The notes: generated by a model not told the origin, from the sequence alone. Counted from the stretch's first letter, positions 54,166 through 62,656 are shown. The stretch is 64,000 nucleotides of DNA from Micromonosporaceae bacterium KJ-029 (GCA_005402585.1 BIFP01000014.1:99923-163922); one strand, 5' to 3'. Numbers and translations: made by a program.

Positions 54166-55377
54166 TCAGTTGATATCCCAGTTCAGTCTTCTGATTGACT
54201 TGTTCATCACGACGAACACGTCGCCGGGCTCGCCGTCCGCGCGATAGCTCAGGTACGACTCGCGCAGAACCCGAACCTGTTTGCACCTCTGGTAGCGGAC
54301 ATTGGGCACCCCGCGCCAGCCGAGGTCGTCATGCGCCTGCACGCTCATCAGAGGCTGGCCACCACTCCTGCACTGGGAGGAGTCCACCTCGAGCGCGACC
54401 AGCAACTGCTGAATGCAGGCGCTGTCTGCCCACGAGCGCATGTAGAGCACGCCCTCGATCTTCTCCTCCATGTCGTGGTAGCGGTCGGCGTACTGAAGGT
54501 GTTCGATTATGCAAGGCGGTGGCGTGAAGCTGTAGTGCTCGAACGTCTCGGCCATACTCACACCAGGCATACTGCCTTTCACGGCGCGGGGGTCGGGCGG
54601 CCCGAAGTCGAGTGGGAGCGATACGGCGAAGAACAACAGCCCCAGGAAGGTGATCGGGACGCCCGCGTTCCACCATTCACCGTCGGTCGCTCGCAGCCAC
54701 AACGTCCAGACGACCCCGACCACCGCGACGAGGCCGGACGACGCAAGGAGCTCAACCTTGTTGTATGAGGCCATGCCATGGATGCCCCCAGCGATGGCCA
54801 GAACGAGGAGGCACATCCCCGTCAGGCCATCGGGCCCGTCATGGCGGTGGATGAAGGTGGACACGACGCCGACCAACATGAGCGCGCCGAAGAACACCAT
54901 CGAGCCGTTGTCGCGGATGAATCCCGCAACCCCGGTTTGGACGAGCAGCCAGCCCGCAACCACGACCGCCTCCGCGATGAGCAGCAACCAGCCGATCAGA
55001 CGGCTGATCGTCTTGCGCGCTTCGTCGCTCGTAGGCCGCACTTTGGTCCAGAAGGCGAAGATCGCAGCGACGCCTATGCCGACCGTCAGTGCGAGCCAGG
55101 TCTGCGTCCGGACCCGCTCTTCCAGCCAACCGAGCGCGCCGGCGTCGGTGAACCAGGAAAAGGTCGCCGACACCATCAGCGATACGAAAGCCGTCAAGAC
55201 GAACCGCCCGACAATGCCCCATGGGTGCTGGGGCTCCTTGCGACTCCTGGTCAGCAGGGTCAGCGCGATCAGCAGGACGATGATCCCAAAGGCCTGCCAG
55301 AATCCACTGAAGAACCAGGCTCGGACGAGCGGCGACAGATAGTGGTCGAGGATCTCGGATCCTATGTCACCGAACAC
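54166..55377 (-). CDS. Polytopic membrane protein of unknown function
   Basis: About 403 residues from GTG 55377 (gcgagg 5-10 bases upstream); ATG 55425 is an alternative. Eight or so membrane segments cover residues 15-270, then a soluble tail of 130 residues with four Cys (PPCIIEH, SACIQQ, SQCRSGG, RCKQVR), ending VFVVMNKSIRRLNWDIN. No family recognised. It is preceded by a gap of 210 bases after the PucR gene with no feature. Confidence 0.65.
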   Translation of the reverse strand: MFGDIGSEILDHYLSPLVRAWFFSGFWQAFGIIVLLIALTLLTRSRKEPQHPWGIVGRFVLTAFVSLMVSATFSWFTDAGALGWLEERVRTQTWLALTVGIGVAAIFAFWTKVRPTSDEARKTISRLIGWLLLIAEAVVVAGWLLVQTGVAGFIRDNGSMVFFGALMLVGVVSTFIHRHDGPDGLTGMCLLVLAIAGGIHGMASYNKVELLASSGLVAVVGVVWTLWLRATDGEWWNAGVPITFLGLLFFAVSLPLDFGPPDPRAVKGSMPGVSMAETFEHYSFTPPPCIIEHLQYADRYHDMEEKIEGVLYMRSWADSACIQQLLVALEVDSSQCRSGGQPLMSVQAHDDLGWRGVPNVRYQRCKQVRVLRESYLSYRADGEPGDVFVVMNKSIRRLNWDIN

Positions 55378-55910
55378 GCGGCCTCGCGATCCTCGGTACC
55401 GACACAATTTCAGGGATCGTGGCATCGGTGGCGAGGCGGAGGCAATGCGCCGTGCGGCCAGAACCCGAAGGCCTGCGGCAAGCCGCCGTGAGCCGTGCGC
55501 ACTTGACGCGAGACCATCGCCCTGGTCGAGCGACCGCACGCGAGCTTTGGCGAAACCTCGGCCACGCCTCGCGGATCATGAGAGTTCGGCAGATCGGTTA
55601 CGGGGCGACCGGCAAGCCAACATGGCGGTCCTTAGAGCGACCGGCAATAGGGCGGTGGAGGCGAGGCGGGTCCTGGCCGAGGATGGCAAGGCGGAGGAGG
55701 AGGCCATGCCGGTGTCGCATGGCCGACGACGACAACGCCGCCGGCCGAAGCGCCAGGGCGCGCCGCAGCCCCGCCAGTCCTATTGCCGGTCGCTCTTAAG
55801 AGCCGAGGTGGGCCGGGATCGGCTATCTCACCGTAGGCGTCGACGGCCAACACCCGGGGGCGCATTCTCAGGTCTGTCGGCCGTTACTCGTGAGGTGCAC
55901 AATCGGCCGC
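55378..55910. other. 533-bp divergent intergenic region with repeat copy 3
   Basis: Apart from the 161-bp element at 55635-55795, no gene or RNA was seen. A degenerate terminus-like string gcgaccggcaag occurs at 55598-55609 but without the full match. Promoters for both flanking genes must lie here, so the element separates a gene from part of its upstream region. Confidence 0.5.
55635..55795 (-). repeat. 161-bp MITE-like element, copy 3
   Basis: Reverse orientation relative to copies 1 and 2, the same 161-bp length. Both termini are gagcgaccggcaatagg without mismatch. Flanked by TTA on both sides (55632-55634 and 55796-55798), a likely 3-bp target duplication. Interior identity with the other copies is high over the whole length, including the ggccatg/catggcc inner arm region. 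Confidence 0.88.
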
Positions 55911-56990
55911 ATGACGATCACCGCGGGCAAGCCGCGTACGCACAACGCGCCTGCCGATCTCGCTCTGGGGTTCCTGACGGGCGGGGTGATCGGGGTGTCG
56001 CTGACCGCTTTCATCGGCGGGTGCGTCGTCGAGAAGGCGCCGTTGATCATCATTGGGCTGGTGCTGCCCGCGGTCTACGGGTTTCTCTTTTTCCTTTCCA
56101 CGCTGCCGCGTCGTGCCCGGGAGGCGGCCGTCGTGCCGCGCACGGCGCTCGCGGTGATCGAGAGTCTGGAGGCCGTCGGGGGTGAGACCAGCGACGTGCC
56201 GGTGCGCTTCGAGCTGTCCGTCGCGCCGGACGACGCGCCCGCGTTCCGTGTCGAGATACGGCAGGACATCAACCTCGTCGAGCTTCCCGACTACCGGCCG
56301 CGCGGGGTCGTGGTGGTGGAGTATCCGCCGGACCGACCGTGGAAGACGCGGATCGTGAAGCGGCCAACGCCGGAGTGGGAGGAGCGGGCGGCCGTGGCCC
56401 TGGTGAACTCGGTGCCCGGTCCGGCCATGAAGAGCGATTCCCCGGTGGGCTGTGCCGGCGGTCTCCTCACGCTGTTCGGCCTGCTGCTCGGCGCGGCCGC
56501 CGTACTCCTGCTCTTTCGTGCCGATCTGTTCTACTCCTACGAGGGCGAGAGCGGCCCCTCCCGAAGACCGTCCGTTTCCTCCTCGTCGTCCACGACCGTC
56601 GTGACGTCGGCGATGGGCACGGTCACCCTCGGTCCAGGCCAGTCGATGCTCGACGAGGGTGAACTGCGCAAGGCCGTCCAGTCGTTGACACAGGGTGCGA
56701 ACAAGCGCCGGGCTCTGACCGTCGTCGTGCAGGACCGCCTGCTGACAGTCGTCTTCGCCCCCACCGGCGTGGAAGCCTCCGGGTTCGACCCACGTTCCCT
56801 GCCCTACGATCGCGTCCCCGGTCTGGTCGAGGAGGCCAGGACCGGCGTGGGCTCCCCGCGGAGCTGGCAGCTGACCGCCGACGGCGTCACCGGCTCGCTC
56901 ACGCTCAGGGTCGTGGTGACCGGCGACGGGGGCACGGAAACGCTGGAGGCGGACGGGCTGGGCAAAGTGCTGCGGCGCAGCGGCAGTTGA
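55911..56990 (+). CDS. Membrane protein of unknown function
   Basis: 359 residues. Two hydrophobic segments near the N-terminus (about 17-37 and 44-63), a soluble domain with strand-rich PVRFELSVAPDDAPAFRVEIRQDI, then another membrane segment (GGLLTLFGLLLGAAAVLLLF, about 185-205) and a Ser-rich linker and C-terminal domain. Similar proteins occur in Streptomyces beside DUF3592 genes; no function is known. The DUF3592 gene follows 23 bases later. Confidence 0.7.
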   Translation: MTITAGKPRTHNAPADLALGFLTGGVIGVSLTAFIGGCVVEKAPLIIIGLVLPAVYGFLFFLSTLPRRAREAAVVPRTALAVIESLEAVGGETSDVPVRFELSVAPDDAPAFRVEIRQDINLVELPDYRPRGVVVVEYPPDRPWKTRIVKRPTPEWEERAAVALVNSVPGPAMKSDSPVGCAGGLLTLFGLLLGAAAVLLLFRADLFYSYEGESGPSRRPSVSSSSSTTVVTSAMGTVTLGPGQSMLDEGELRKAVQSLTQGANKRRALTVVVQDRLLTVVFAPTGVEASGFDPRSLPYDRVPGLVEEARTGVGSPRSWQLTADGVTGSLTLRVVVTGDGGTETLEADGLGKVLRRSGS

Positions 56991-57013
56991 CCGTACCGGG
57001 TGGAGGTGGGCGC

Positions 57014-57877
57014 ATGGGGTGGGACGAGTTTCTGGTGCTGTGGTGTGCGGTGTGGGGTGCGGTGGCGCTGGTCGGGTACGGCATGTCGCTGGCCGGGGTG
57101 ACCAAGGCGCAGCGGACGGTGTGGATCTCGGGCCGGATCGAGCGGGTGCGGGAGCCCCGGCACGGCGGTTCCCGCAAGGGCGGCATATCGGTTGTCGTCT
57201 CCTACCGCGACCCGGCCTCCGGCCAGCAGGTCACCGTGACGAACGACGGTGAGCGCGGTGAGATGATCACCGCGGCGTGGGAGGGCCGGGAGATCGGGGT
57301 CAGCCACCCGCGGGGCAGACCGCACGCCTACCGGTTCTCCAACTCTCCCGAGGAGCCCGGTCACGGGCTGTTCTGGCCCGGTTTCGCACTCTTCCTGGTC
57401 TACGTCGGGCTGGTGATCCTCGCCGCGGTCAACTGGGGGTGGCCGTGGGCGCTGATCGGCTTCGGCGGGCCCTGGGCGGTCTTCGCCGCCGCTCACCTAC
57501 CCAGGACGGTACGCGCCAAGAACGACCGCCTCGCCAGGCTGGCCGCGATGGACACCGTGCAGGGGCGGGTCGTCGCGGTCCTCAAGGACGTCAGCGTCGA
57601 CCAGGACGACGGCCACACCTGGACCACCATCACCCCGGTCGTGTCGTTCACCACCCGCGACGGCACGGCTGTCACGGCCCACTGCACGTCGCATCTCGCG
57701 GACCCCGCCGACGCGTACGGCCGTGACGTCACGGTCCACCACACGCCCGCTGATCCGGCCGACTTCACGCTGGACCGCGCGGCCGAGCACCGCTCGGAGG
57801 GGCAGGACGTGACGTTCAACGTCCTGGTGATCCTCGTGCTCGCGGCGACGGCCGTGGCGGGAGTGGTGATGCTCTGA
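57014..57877 (+). CDS. DUF3592 domain-containing membrane protein
   Basis: 287 residues. DUF3592 pattern: membrane segment (LVLWCAVWGAVALVGYGMSL), then a beta domain with SGRIERVRE...ISVVVSYRDPASGQQV, two further segments (LFLVYVGLVILAAVNWGW, LIGFGGPWAVFAAAHL), a second beta domain with GRVVAVLKDV...TPVVSFTTRDG, and a final segment. ggaggtggg precedes ATG 57014. Probably an operon with the gene at 55911. Confidence 0.82.
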   Translation: MGWDEFLVLWCAVWGAVALVGYGMSLAGVTKAQRTVWISGRIERVREPRHGGSRKGGISVVVSYRDPASGQQVTVTNDGERGEMITAAWEGREIGVSHPRGRPHAYRFSNSPEEPGHGLFWPGFALFLVYVGLVILAAVNWGWPWALIGFGGPWAVFAAAHLPRTVRAKNDRLARLAAMDTVQGRVVAVLKDVSVDQDDGHTWTTITPVVSFTTRDGTAVTAHCTSHLADPADAYGRDVTVHHTPADPADFTLDRAAEHRSEGQDVTFNVLVILVLAATAVAGVVML

Positions 57878-57949
57878 GGCCGAGACAGGTTCTCTGGTGA
57901 GACCCAAGAGCCCCTCTGGGCCAGGTGACTTAACCTCTCCCAAGTCCCG

Positions 57950-58630
57950 GCTGCCGTCTTCCCAGAAAACCGCTGATAGCCCCTGGTCGAGAAGGCCACT
58001 GACGCGGGCGCAGAATTCGGCCCACACCCCAAGCACCATCGATGCGGCGTACACGGGTTCGACCAGTGATCCGAGCGCCAGCGTCAGGGTGGTGAGTGCG
58101 ACGCAGAGCAGCGGCCACATGGCCGGCGTACCGATGCCAGTGACCGCTCCGGCGAGCAGCGCCACCGGCGCGGTAACCGCGAGCGCCGCGAGCGTGCGCC
58201 ACAGGACGATCCGCAGCCCACCGTGCGGCGTGCCCGCCACCAACTCGTGCAACGGATCGGTCCGCGGCCCGTACGACACGGCGGTACCGAGCACCGGCAG
58301 CGCCGGTGCGACGAGCAGCAGCAGCCACGGCGGAATCGCCATCGGACTGACCAACAGTCCCAGGGTGACCAGCCCGGTGACGGCCACCGCCACGAACCAC
58401 GCGCCCCGCGCGGCCGGCCCGGCTGCCACCAGCACTCTGATGCGCCGCCAACAGGTTGCCCGCCGTACCCGCCCCGCCGCGGGGGCGTAGGTCTCTTGCA
58501 CGGCGTCCTCGGCCTCGGCCAGGGAACCCAGGAGCCGGTAGGCGAGGTTGATCAGCTGGCGTCGCTCGCTCGTGATCGCGTCCAGGCCGGGATCGGGCCG
58601 GCCGTGTCCTGGCCGGGATCGGGTGGTCAT
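57950..58630 (-). pseudogene. Chimera: SigJ-like N-terminus joined to a membrane-protein C-terminus
   Basis: Starting at ATG 58630 the first 49 codons give DAITSERRQLINLAYRLLGS and on to DAVQETYA, almost the same as the start of the intact ECF41-type sigma factor at 61238. At about 58483 the frame passes directly to a polytopic membrane sequence (GAWFVAVAVTGLVTLGLLVSP, LLLLVAPALPVLGTAVSYG, TLAALAVTAPVALLAGAV) of the kind found in zinc-finger anti-sigma-like proteins. Sigma region 4 and the SnoaL domain are lost. The frame has no natural stop and runs into the antisense of 57877. Confidence 0.7.
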
Positions 58631-58651
58631 GGTGCCGACGGCTCCCTGTCG

Positions 58652-58678
58652 CCTCACATTCCGGGGGGCTGTCTTGTC
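58652..58678 (+). promoter_or_regulatory. Candidate ECF41 promoter of the LUD gene
   Basis: CCTCACA-N16-TGTC, close to the reported ECF41 target motif TGTCACA-N16-CGTC and nearly the same as the string upstream of the sigma gene (61169-61195). 49 bases separate its end from the ATG at 58728. Confidence 0.5.
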
Positions 58679-58727
58679 GAACTAATGAGACGAACACGTC
58701 ATCCAGCGAACAGGAAGCTCAGACATC

Positions 58728-59357
58728 ATGACCACCTCAATGCCGGCAACCCCGTTCACCGACCCGGCGTCCGCGCAGCGCCTTGAGCGGGCGGCCGCTG
58801 CGCTGACCGCACACGGTTTCACCGTGGAAGTCCTCGACGACGCCGCAGCCGCGCGTACCCGCGTCAAAGAGCTGATCCCGGAGGACGCCAGCGTGTTCAC
58901 CGGGGCCAGCGAGACCCTCCGCCTGTCCGGCATCGATGAGGACATCAACGCCGGCGGGCGATACCAGGCCGTCAAACCACGACTACTGGCCATGGACCGC
59001 GCCACCGAGATGGACGACATCCGGCGGGTGGGCGCCACCCCGGACGTCATCGTGGGCAGCGTGCACGCGGTCACCGAAACCGGCTCCCTCGTGATCGCCT
59101 CGGGCAGCGGAAGCCAGCTGCCCGGCTACGCCGGCGGCGCCGCCCGCGCGATCTGGATCGTCGGGGCGCAGAAGGTGGTACCTGACCTGGACACCGCGCT
59201 GCGCCGCGTCGAAGACCACTGCCTCCCGCTGGAGACCGCCCGCACCCAGAAGGTCCACGGGTGGCCCAGCGCCATCAACCGCCTCCTCATCCTCAACGCC
59301 GAATTCCAGCCCGAGCGCGGCACCGTCCTGCTGCTCCGCGAAGCCATCGGCTTCTGA
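58728..59357 (+). CDS. LUD domain protein (LutC-like)
   Basis: 209 residues. The LUD/YkgG fold is visible in TVEVLDDAAAARTRVKELIPEDASVFTGASETLRLSGI and SVHAVTETGSLVIASGSGSQLPGYAGGAARAIWIVGAQKVVPDL. Stand-alone LUD proteins are related to the lactate-utilisation subunit LutC; the other Lut genes are absent here. Its divergent neighbour is the sigma chimera. It may belong to the ECF41 regulon, inferred from the shared promoter string. Confidence 0.83.
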   Translation: MTTSMPATPFTDPASAQRLERAAAALTAHGFTVEVLDDAAAARTRVKELIPEDASVFTGASETLRLSGIDEDINAGGRYQAVKPRLLAMDRATEMDDIRRVGATPDVIVGSVHAVTETGSLVIASGSGSQLPGYAGGAARAIWIVGAQKVVPDLDTALRRVEDHCLPLETARTQKVHGWPSAINRLLILNAEFQPERGTVLLLREAIGF

Positions 59358-59424
59358 ATCACCCGCACTCCTCATTGGGGAACCCACTTGAGGTGTCATC
59401 AGCGACAACCGTAAGGAGCACACG

Positions 59425-59800
59425 ATGAATGCCCGCTTGAACCTGTTTGGCAGCCCGGTCGCCGCCAAGTCCCTGAAGCAGATCATCGGGGCGGCCAAGG
59501 CGCTCAAGGACTCGACGCTGCCGGCCGCGACGATCGCGCTGGTGGAGATCCGCGCCAGCCAGTTCAACGGCTGCGGTGCCTTCACCGACATGCCCACCAA
59601 GGACGCCGCGCACCCGGGGAGACCTCCACCCGTCTCAACCTGATCGCGACCTGGCGAGAGGCCGTGGTGTTCACCGGCGCCGAGCGCGCCGCCTTGGAAC
59701 TGACCAAGCAGGGCACCCGCATCGCCGACGCTGCCTGCGGCGTCACCGACGAGGCCTGGGCCATCGCCGCCAAGCACTACGACGACCCACCGACATCATG
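59425..59800 (+). pseudogene. Carboxymuconolactone decarboxylase/AhpD-like gene, frameshifted and truncated
   Basis: The first frame gives MNARLNLFGSPVAAKSLKQI and ALVEIRASQFNGCGAFTDMPTKDAAH. At about 59612 a one-base loss moves the gene to the next frame, which continues ETSTRLNLIATWREAVVFTG and GVTDEAWAIAAKHYDD, the rest of the family. The redox pair CxxC is reduced to one Cys (NGCGAFTDM). The last 20 or so residues are lost at the start of the next gene. gtaaggag precedes the ATG. Confidence 0.82.
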
Positions 59801-59810
59801 GAGGATACAA

Positions 59811-60266
59811 ATGAGGGACCTTGCGACCATCGCTGACCGCACCGAGATCGAGGCACTGCGCGGCGAACACCTCGACGCGACCATGATCGGCGACTACGAC
59901 CGTTTCGCGTCGCTGTTCACCAAGGACGCGGTGTGGCGGATTCCCTTCGCCAACGTCGAGCTCACGGGGTGGAAGGAGATCCGTGCGGGAATCGAACGGA
60001 TGCAGGCTGCGTGGGAGTTCTGGGTGCAGAACACGCACCCGGGCACGATCCAGCTCGATGGCGACACCGCGTCCGGCCGGGAATACATCTTCGAGATCGG
60101 TCGCCAGCGCGACGGCAGGTCGGTCGTCATGTATGGCCTGTTCCACGACCGCTACCAGCGCACCCGGCATGGCTGGAAGTTCTCCGAGCGCGTCCTCGAG
60201 CCCAGATACCTCGACACCACTCCGCTAACGGGCGCACCGCCCCAGGGATCCTGGGACGACCAGTAA
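59811..60266 (+). CDS. SnoaL-like/NTF2-fold protein
   Basis: 151 residues from ATG 59811 (ggagg 7 bases upstream). IEALRGEHLDATMIGDYDRFASLFTKDAVWRIPF and GWKEIRAGIERMQAAWEFWVQNTHPGTIQLDGDTASGREYIFE, with HDRYQRTRHGWKFSERVLEPRYL, match the nuclear-transport-factor-2 fold of SnoaL-like proteins. It is in the same frame as the second part of the AhpD pseudogene. Small-molecule isomerase or binding role; ligand unknown. Confidence 0.85.
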   Translation: MRDLATIADRTEIEALRGEHLDATMIGDYDRFASLFTKDAVWRIPFANVELTGWKEIRAGIERMQAAWEFWVQNTHPGTIQLDGDTASGREYIFEIGRQRDGRSVVMYGLFHDRYQRTRHGWKFSERVLEPRYLDTTPLTGAPPQGSWDDQ

Positions 60267-60554
60267 CCGGCGCCGTTGCGTTATCTGATCGACATGATCG
60301 ACCCCGACCCGAGTCAGGCTGGGTCGACGACTTCACTGCTCAAGCCTGCCTCGATCTTGGCGACGCTCAACAGAACGGAGCCGCCTCGTCGATGCCTTCC
60401 GCCACCAGGCTGACGCGTCCCTGCCCCTACGACGGATCACGCCACCGAACTGTGAGGTTCAGGGCGATCTGACACCTTGCGCGGCTACGTCGTCGTAGTG
60501 GTGGGAGCGCGAACCAAGGTTCCTGGACTTCTCGGATGACGACGAAAGAGACGC
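60267..60554 (+). other. Intergenic stretch between two SnoaL-like genes
   Basis: 288 bases. No gene supported; several short frames are Arg-rich. Near 60535 a ggatgacgacgaaagag string precedes the DoxX remnant. No convincing promoter found. Confidence 0.4.
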
Positions 60555-60557
60555 ATG

Positions 60558-60701
60558 ATGGACATCGCCCTCTGGACCACCGCCGGCGCCGTCATCGTGC
60601 ACCTTCGCCGCAGTGAGACCGACAACGTCGTGTTTCCGCTCGTTCTGTTGGTGCCTGCCGCAGCGCTGGCTGTCTTGCGCTTCGGACCCTTCGCCTTCTG
60701 A
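60558..60701 (+). pseudogene. DoxX-like protein, N- and C-termini joined
   Basis: 47 codons. The first 14 residues (MDIALWTTAGAVIV) match the start of DoxX-like four-span membrane proteins, and the rest (HLRRSETDNVVFPLVLLVPA and on to AVLRFGPFAF) matches the last loop and helix of the same family. The 70 or so residues between are deleted in frame. A coding remnant; an active two-segment micro-protein cannot be ruled out. Confidence 0.65.
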
Positions 60702-60739
60702 TCGCATCCAACCTCACACACGCAAGGAGAAGTTTCACG

Positions 60740-61168
60740 ATGACTACCCCACAGACCAACAAGGCGGTCTACAAGCGGCTCCATGACGCGATCAACAGCC
60801 GCGATCTGGGGCTGATCTCGCGGACCGTCGACGAGGTGTTCCACCCCGATGCCGTGTTCCATGTGCCGGGGCCGGTGGGCGCCACGGCGCCCGAGGCTGT
60901 GAAGGGCGCTTGGGCGATGCTGCTTCGCGGGTTCCCCGACATCCAGGTCACAGTCGAGGACATGATCACAGAAGGTGACAAGATCGTCTTCCGGACCACC
61001 GTGACGGGAACCCATCAGGGCGAGTACCGCGGCCTGGCGGCCACTGGGAGAACCATCACCTACGACGAGATCTTTATCCTTCGCTTCTCCGAGGGCAGGG
61101 TCGCCGAAGTATGGGGAGTCGTCGACGTCTTCTCCCAGCGCCAGCAGCTGGGTGAGCGGATTCCGTGA
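60740..61168 (+). CDS. Ester cyclase, SnoaL-like polyketide cyclase family
   Basis: 142 residues. NKAVYKRLHDAINSRDLGLISRTVDEVFHPDAVFHVPG and LLRGFPDIQVTVEDMITEGDKIVFRTTVTGTHQGEYRGLAATGRTITYDEIFILRF are typical of the ester cyclase (SnoaL) family. aaggag precedes ATG 60740. It ends one base before the candidate sigma promoter at 61169. Such proteins commonly accompany ECF41 sigma genes. Confidence 0.87.
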   Translation: MTTPQTNKAVYKRLHDAINSRDLGLISRTVDEVFHPDAVFHVPGPVGATAPEAVKGAWAMLLRGFPDIQVTVEDMITEGDKIVFRTTVTGTHQGEYRGLAATGRTITYDEIFILRFSEGRVAEVWGVVDVFSQRQQLGERIP

Positions 61169-61195
61169 CCTCACAGACAGCCGGTGTGTTTCGTC
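61169..61195 (+). promoter_or_regulatory. Candidate autoregulated ECF41 promoter of the sigma gene
   Basis: CCTCACA (61169-61175), 16-base spacer, CGTC (61192-61195), directly after the stop of the preceding gene and 43 bases before the sigma ATG. The spacing and -10 match the reported ECF41 motif (TGTCACA-N16-CGTC) and five of seven -35 bases agree. Confidence 0.6.
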
Positions 61196-61237
61196 GAAGA
61201 CTGCAGGGACGAAATCTGATGGAGGCGTGCACCCACA

Positions 61238-62173
61238 ATGGCCACAAGTGACCGATCACGCCACAGTCCGGACGACTCGGGGCTGAACGCGGTGATGAGC
61301 GAGCGGCGCCACCTGATCAACCTCGCCTACCGGCTCTTGGGTTCTCTTGCCGAAGCGGAGGATGCCGTCCAGGAGACCTACGCCCGCTGGTACGCCATGT
61401 CTGCGGAGCAGCGAGACGCCACCCGGTCCCCGGGAGGGTGGCTGACCACGGTCGCGGGCCGCATCTGCCTGAACGTACTTGGCTCGGCGCGAGCACGTCG
61501 AGAACGGTACGTCGGAGAATGGATCCCCGAGCCACTACCCGAGTCCGCAGCGTGGTCGAGCGCGAGCGAGGCGCGGGGCGGTGCCGGTGACCCGGCAGAC
61601 CGGATCACCCTCGACGAGTCGGTCACCATGGCCTTCCTCGTCACGCTCGAAGCCATGACCCCGGCTGAGCGTGTCGCCCTGATCCTCCACGATGTCTTCG
61701 GGTACCCCTTCCCCGAGGTCGCAAAGATCGTCGGTCGCACGCCCGCGGCATGCCGCCAGCTCGCCTCGTCAGCCCGTCGCCGGGCCCGCTCGTTCGCCGT
61801 GACCCAGATGTCGAGGAACCGGCAGGCCGAGGCGGTTCGGGCGTTCAAGAAGGCATGGGAGGCCCAGGACATCGAAGCCCTGATCGGCCTTCTCGATCCC
61901 GACGTAACAGCGATCGCCGACAGCAACGGACTGGCGCAGGCGGCACTCGGGCCGATCGAAGGCGCCGAGCACGTCGCCCGCCACTACCTCACCATCGCCG
62001 AACGAATGCCTGCCAGCGCGGCCGTGGTCGAGTGCGTGGTGAACGGTCAGCCTGGGCTCGCGGTGCAGCAAGACGGCGCCACGGTGACGGTCCTCGCGTT
62101 CGACATCGGCGAAAACAGGATCACGCATATCTGGGCGGTCCTCAACCCCGACAAGCTCCAGCGCTGGAGCTGA
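61238..62173 (+). CDS. ECF41-type RNA polymerase sigma factor with SnoaL-like regulatory domain (SigJ-like)
   Basis: 311 residues. Sigma region 2: LINLAYRLLGSLAEAEDAVQETYARWY; region 4: MTPAERVALILHDVFGYPFPEVAKIVGRTPAACRQLASSARRR. Residues 190-311 are a fused SnoaL-like domain (AVRAFKKAWEAQDIEALIGLLDPDVTAIAD) ending LNPDKLQRWS, the NPDKL motif reported for ECF41. In this group the extension takes the place of an anti-sigma factor. The DGGG stretch usual in the linker is DSNG here. Adjacent AhpD-, SnoaL- and DoxX-like genes are the typical COE context. Confidence 0.9.
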   Translation: MATSDRSRHSPDDSGLNAVMSERRHLINLAYRLLGSLAEAEDAVQETYARWYAMSAEQRDATRSPGGWLTTVAGRICLNVLGSARARRERYVGEWIPEPLPESAAWSSASEARGGAGDPADRITLDESVTMAFLVTLEAMTPAERVALILHDVFGYPFPEVAKIVGRTPAACRQLASSARRRARSFAVTQMSRNRQAEAVRAFKKAWEAQDIEALIGLLDPDVTAIADSNGLAQAALGPIEGAEHVARHYLTIAERMPASAAVVECVVNGQPGLAVQQDGATVTVLAFDIGENRITHIWAVLNPDKLQRWS

Positions 62174-62266
62174 GCCGATAGCCGACGACTTCCGCGCACG
62201 AGCGATCCCGCGGGGGCGATCAGCTGCGGTCGGATCGTCGACGCACGACGTCCTGGGTCGATCCCT

Positions 62267-62399
62267 GTCGCGGAGTACAAGAAGCACCTACGCGACGGTC
62301 TCGCCCGCCCGCTCGGAAGGCAACAGATCCGCGAAGAGCTGGGCGACGTCCTCTGGTATGCCACGACGCTGGCCGACAACTTCGGCCTCGACCTTGAGC
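62267..62399 (+). pseudogene. MazG-like pyrophosphohydrolase fragment
   Basis: Forward codons give VAEYKKHLRDGLARP and then REELGDVLWYATTLADNFGLDL, the central helices of MazG-type nucleotide pyrophosphohydrolases (EYKKxLRDG and EELGDVLWY with the metal-binding Glu and Asp). Neither the N-terminal helix nor the natural end is present. It lies opposite the last 40 codons of the AbrB-like gene, so the two were joined tail to tail by rearrangement. Confidence 0.68.
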
Positions 62400-62656
62400 C
62401 GGTCGCCTGGCGTCAGAGCGCACCAGTGCCGCACCGCCGCGGGAAGACGCAGGTACCCCTGACCGGTCAGCCGGAACGCACCCTGATCATCACCGCGAAC
62501 AACGATCATCCCGGCGCTCTCCCGATTGTCCAACCGGGTACCCGGCCGCCAACCGAGGGCACGGACCACGAACCGGTCCCGCAGCCGGCCACTGCCTTCC
62601 AGCGCGGCCACTCCATACACCCGGGGATTCGTACGAGGCTCCGGCAGCGGCGACAT
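62288..62656 (-). CDS. AbrB/MazE/SpoVT-family DNA-binding protein, altered C-terminus
   Basis: About 122 residues from ATG 62656; ATG 62764 gives a 158-residue form. VYGVAALEGSGRLRDRFVVRALGW and FRLTGQGYLRLPAAVRHWCALTPGDRLKVEA follow the actinobacterial AbrB-like swapped-hairpin pattern. Beyond about 62380 the frame is antisense to the MazG fragment, so the native tail has been lost. A 22-bp dyad at 62835-62856 upstream may be its operator. Confidence 0.6.
   Translation of the reverse strand: MSPLPEPRTNPRVYGVAALEGSGRLRDRFVVRALGWRPGTRLDNRESAGMIVVRGDDQGAFRLTGQGYLRLPAAVRHWCALTPGDRLKVEAEVVGQRRGIPEDVAQLFADLLPSERAGETVA

Noticed and set aside
55598..55609. gcgaccggcaag as a further element terminus
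   Set aside because: Only part of the 17-bp end matches and no interior follows; probably chance or a very old remnant.
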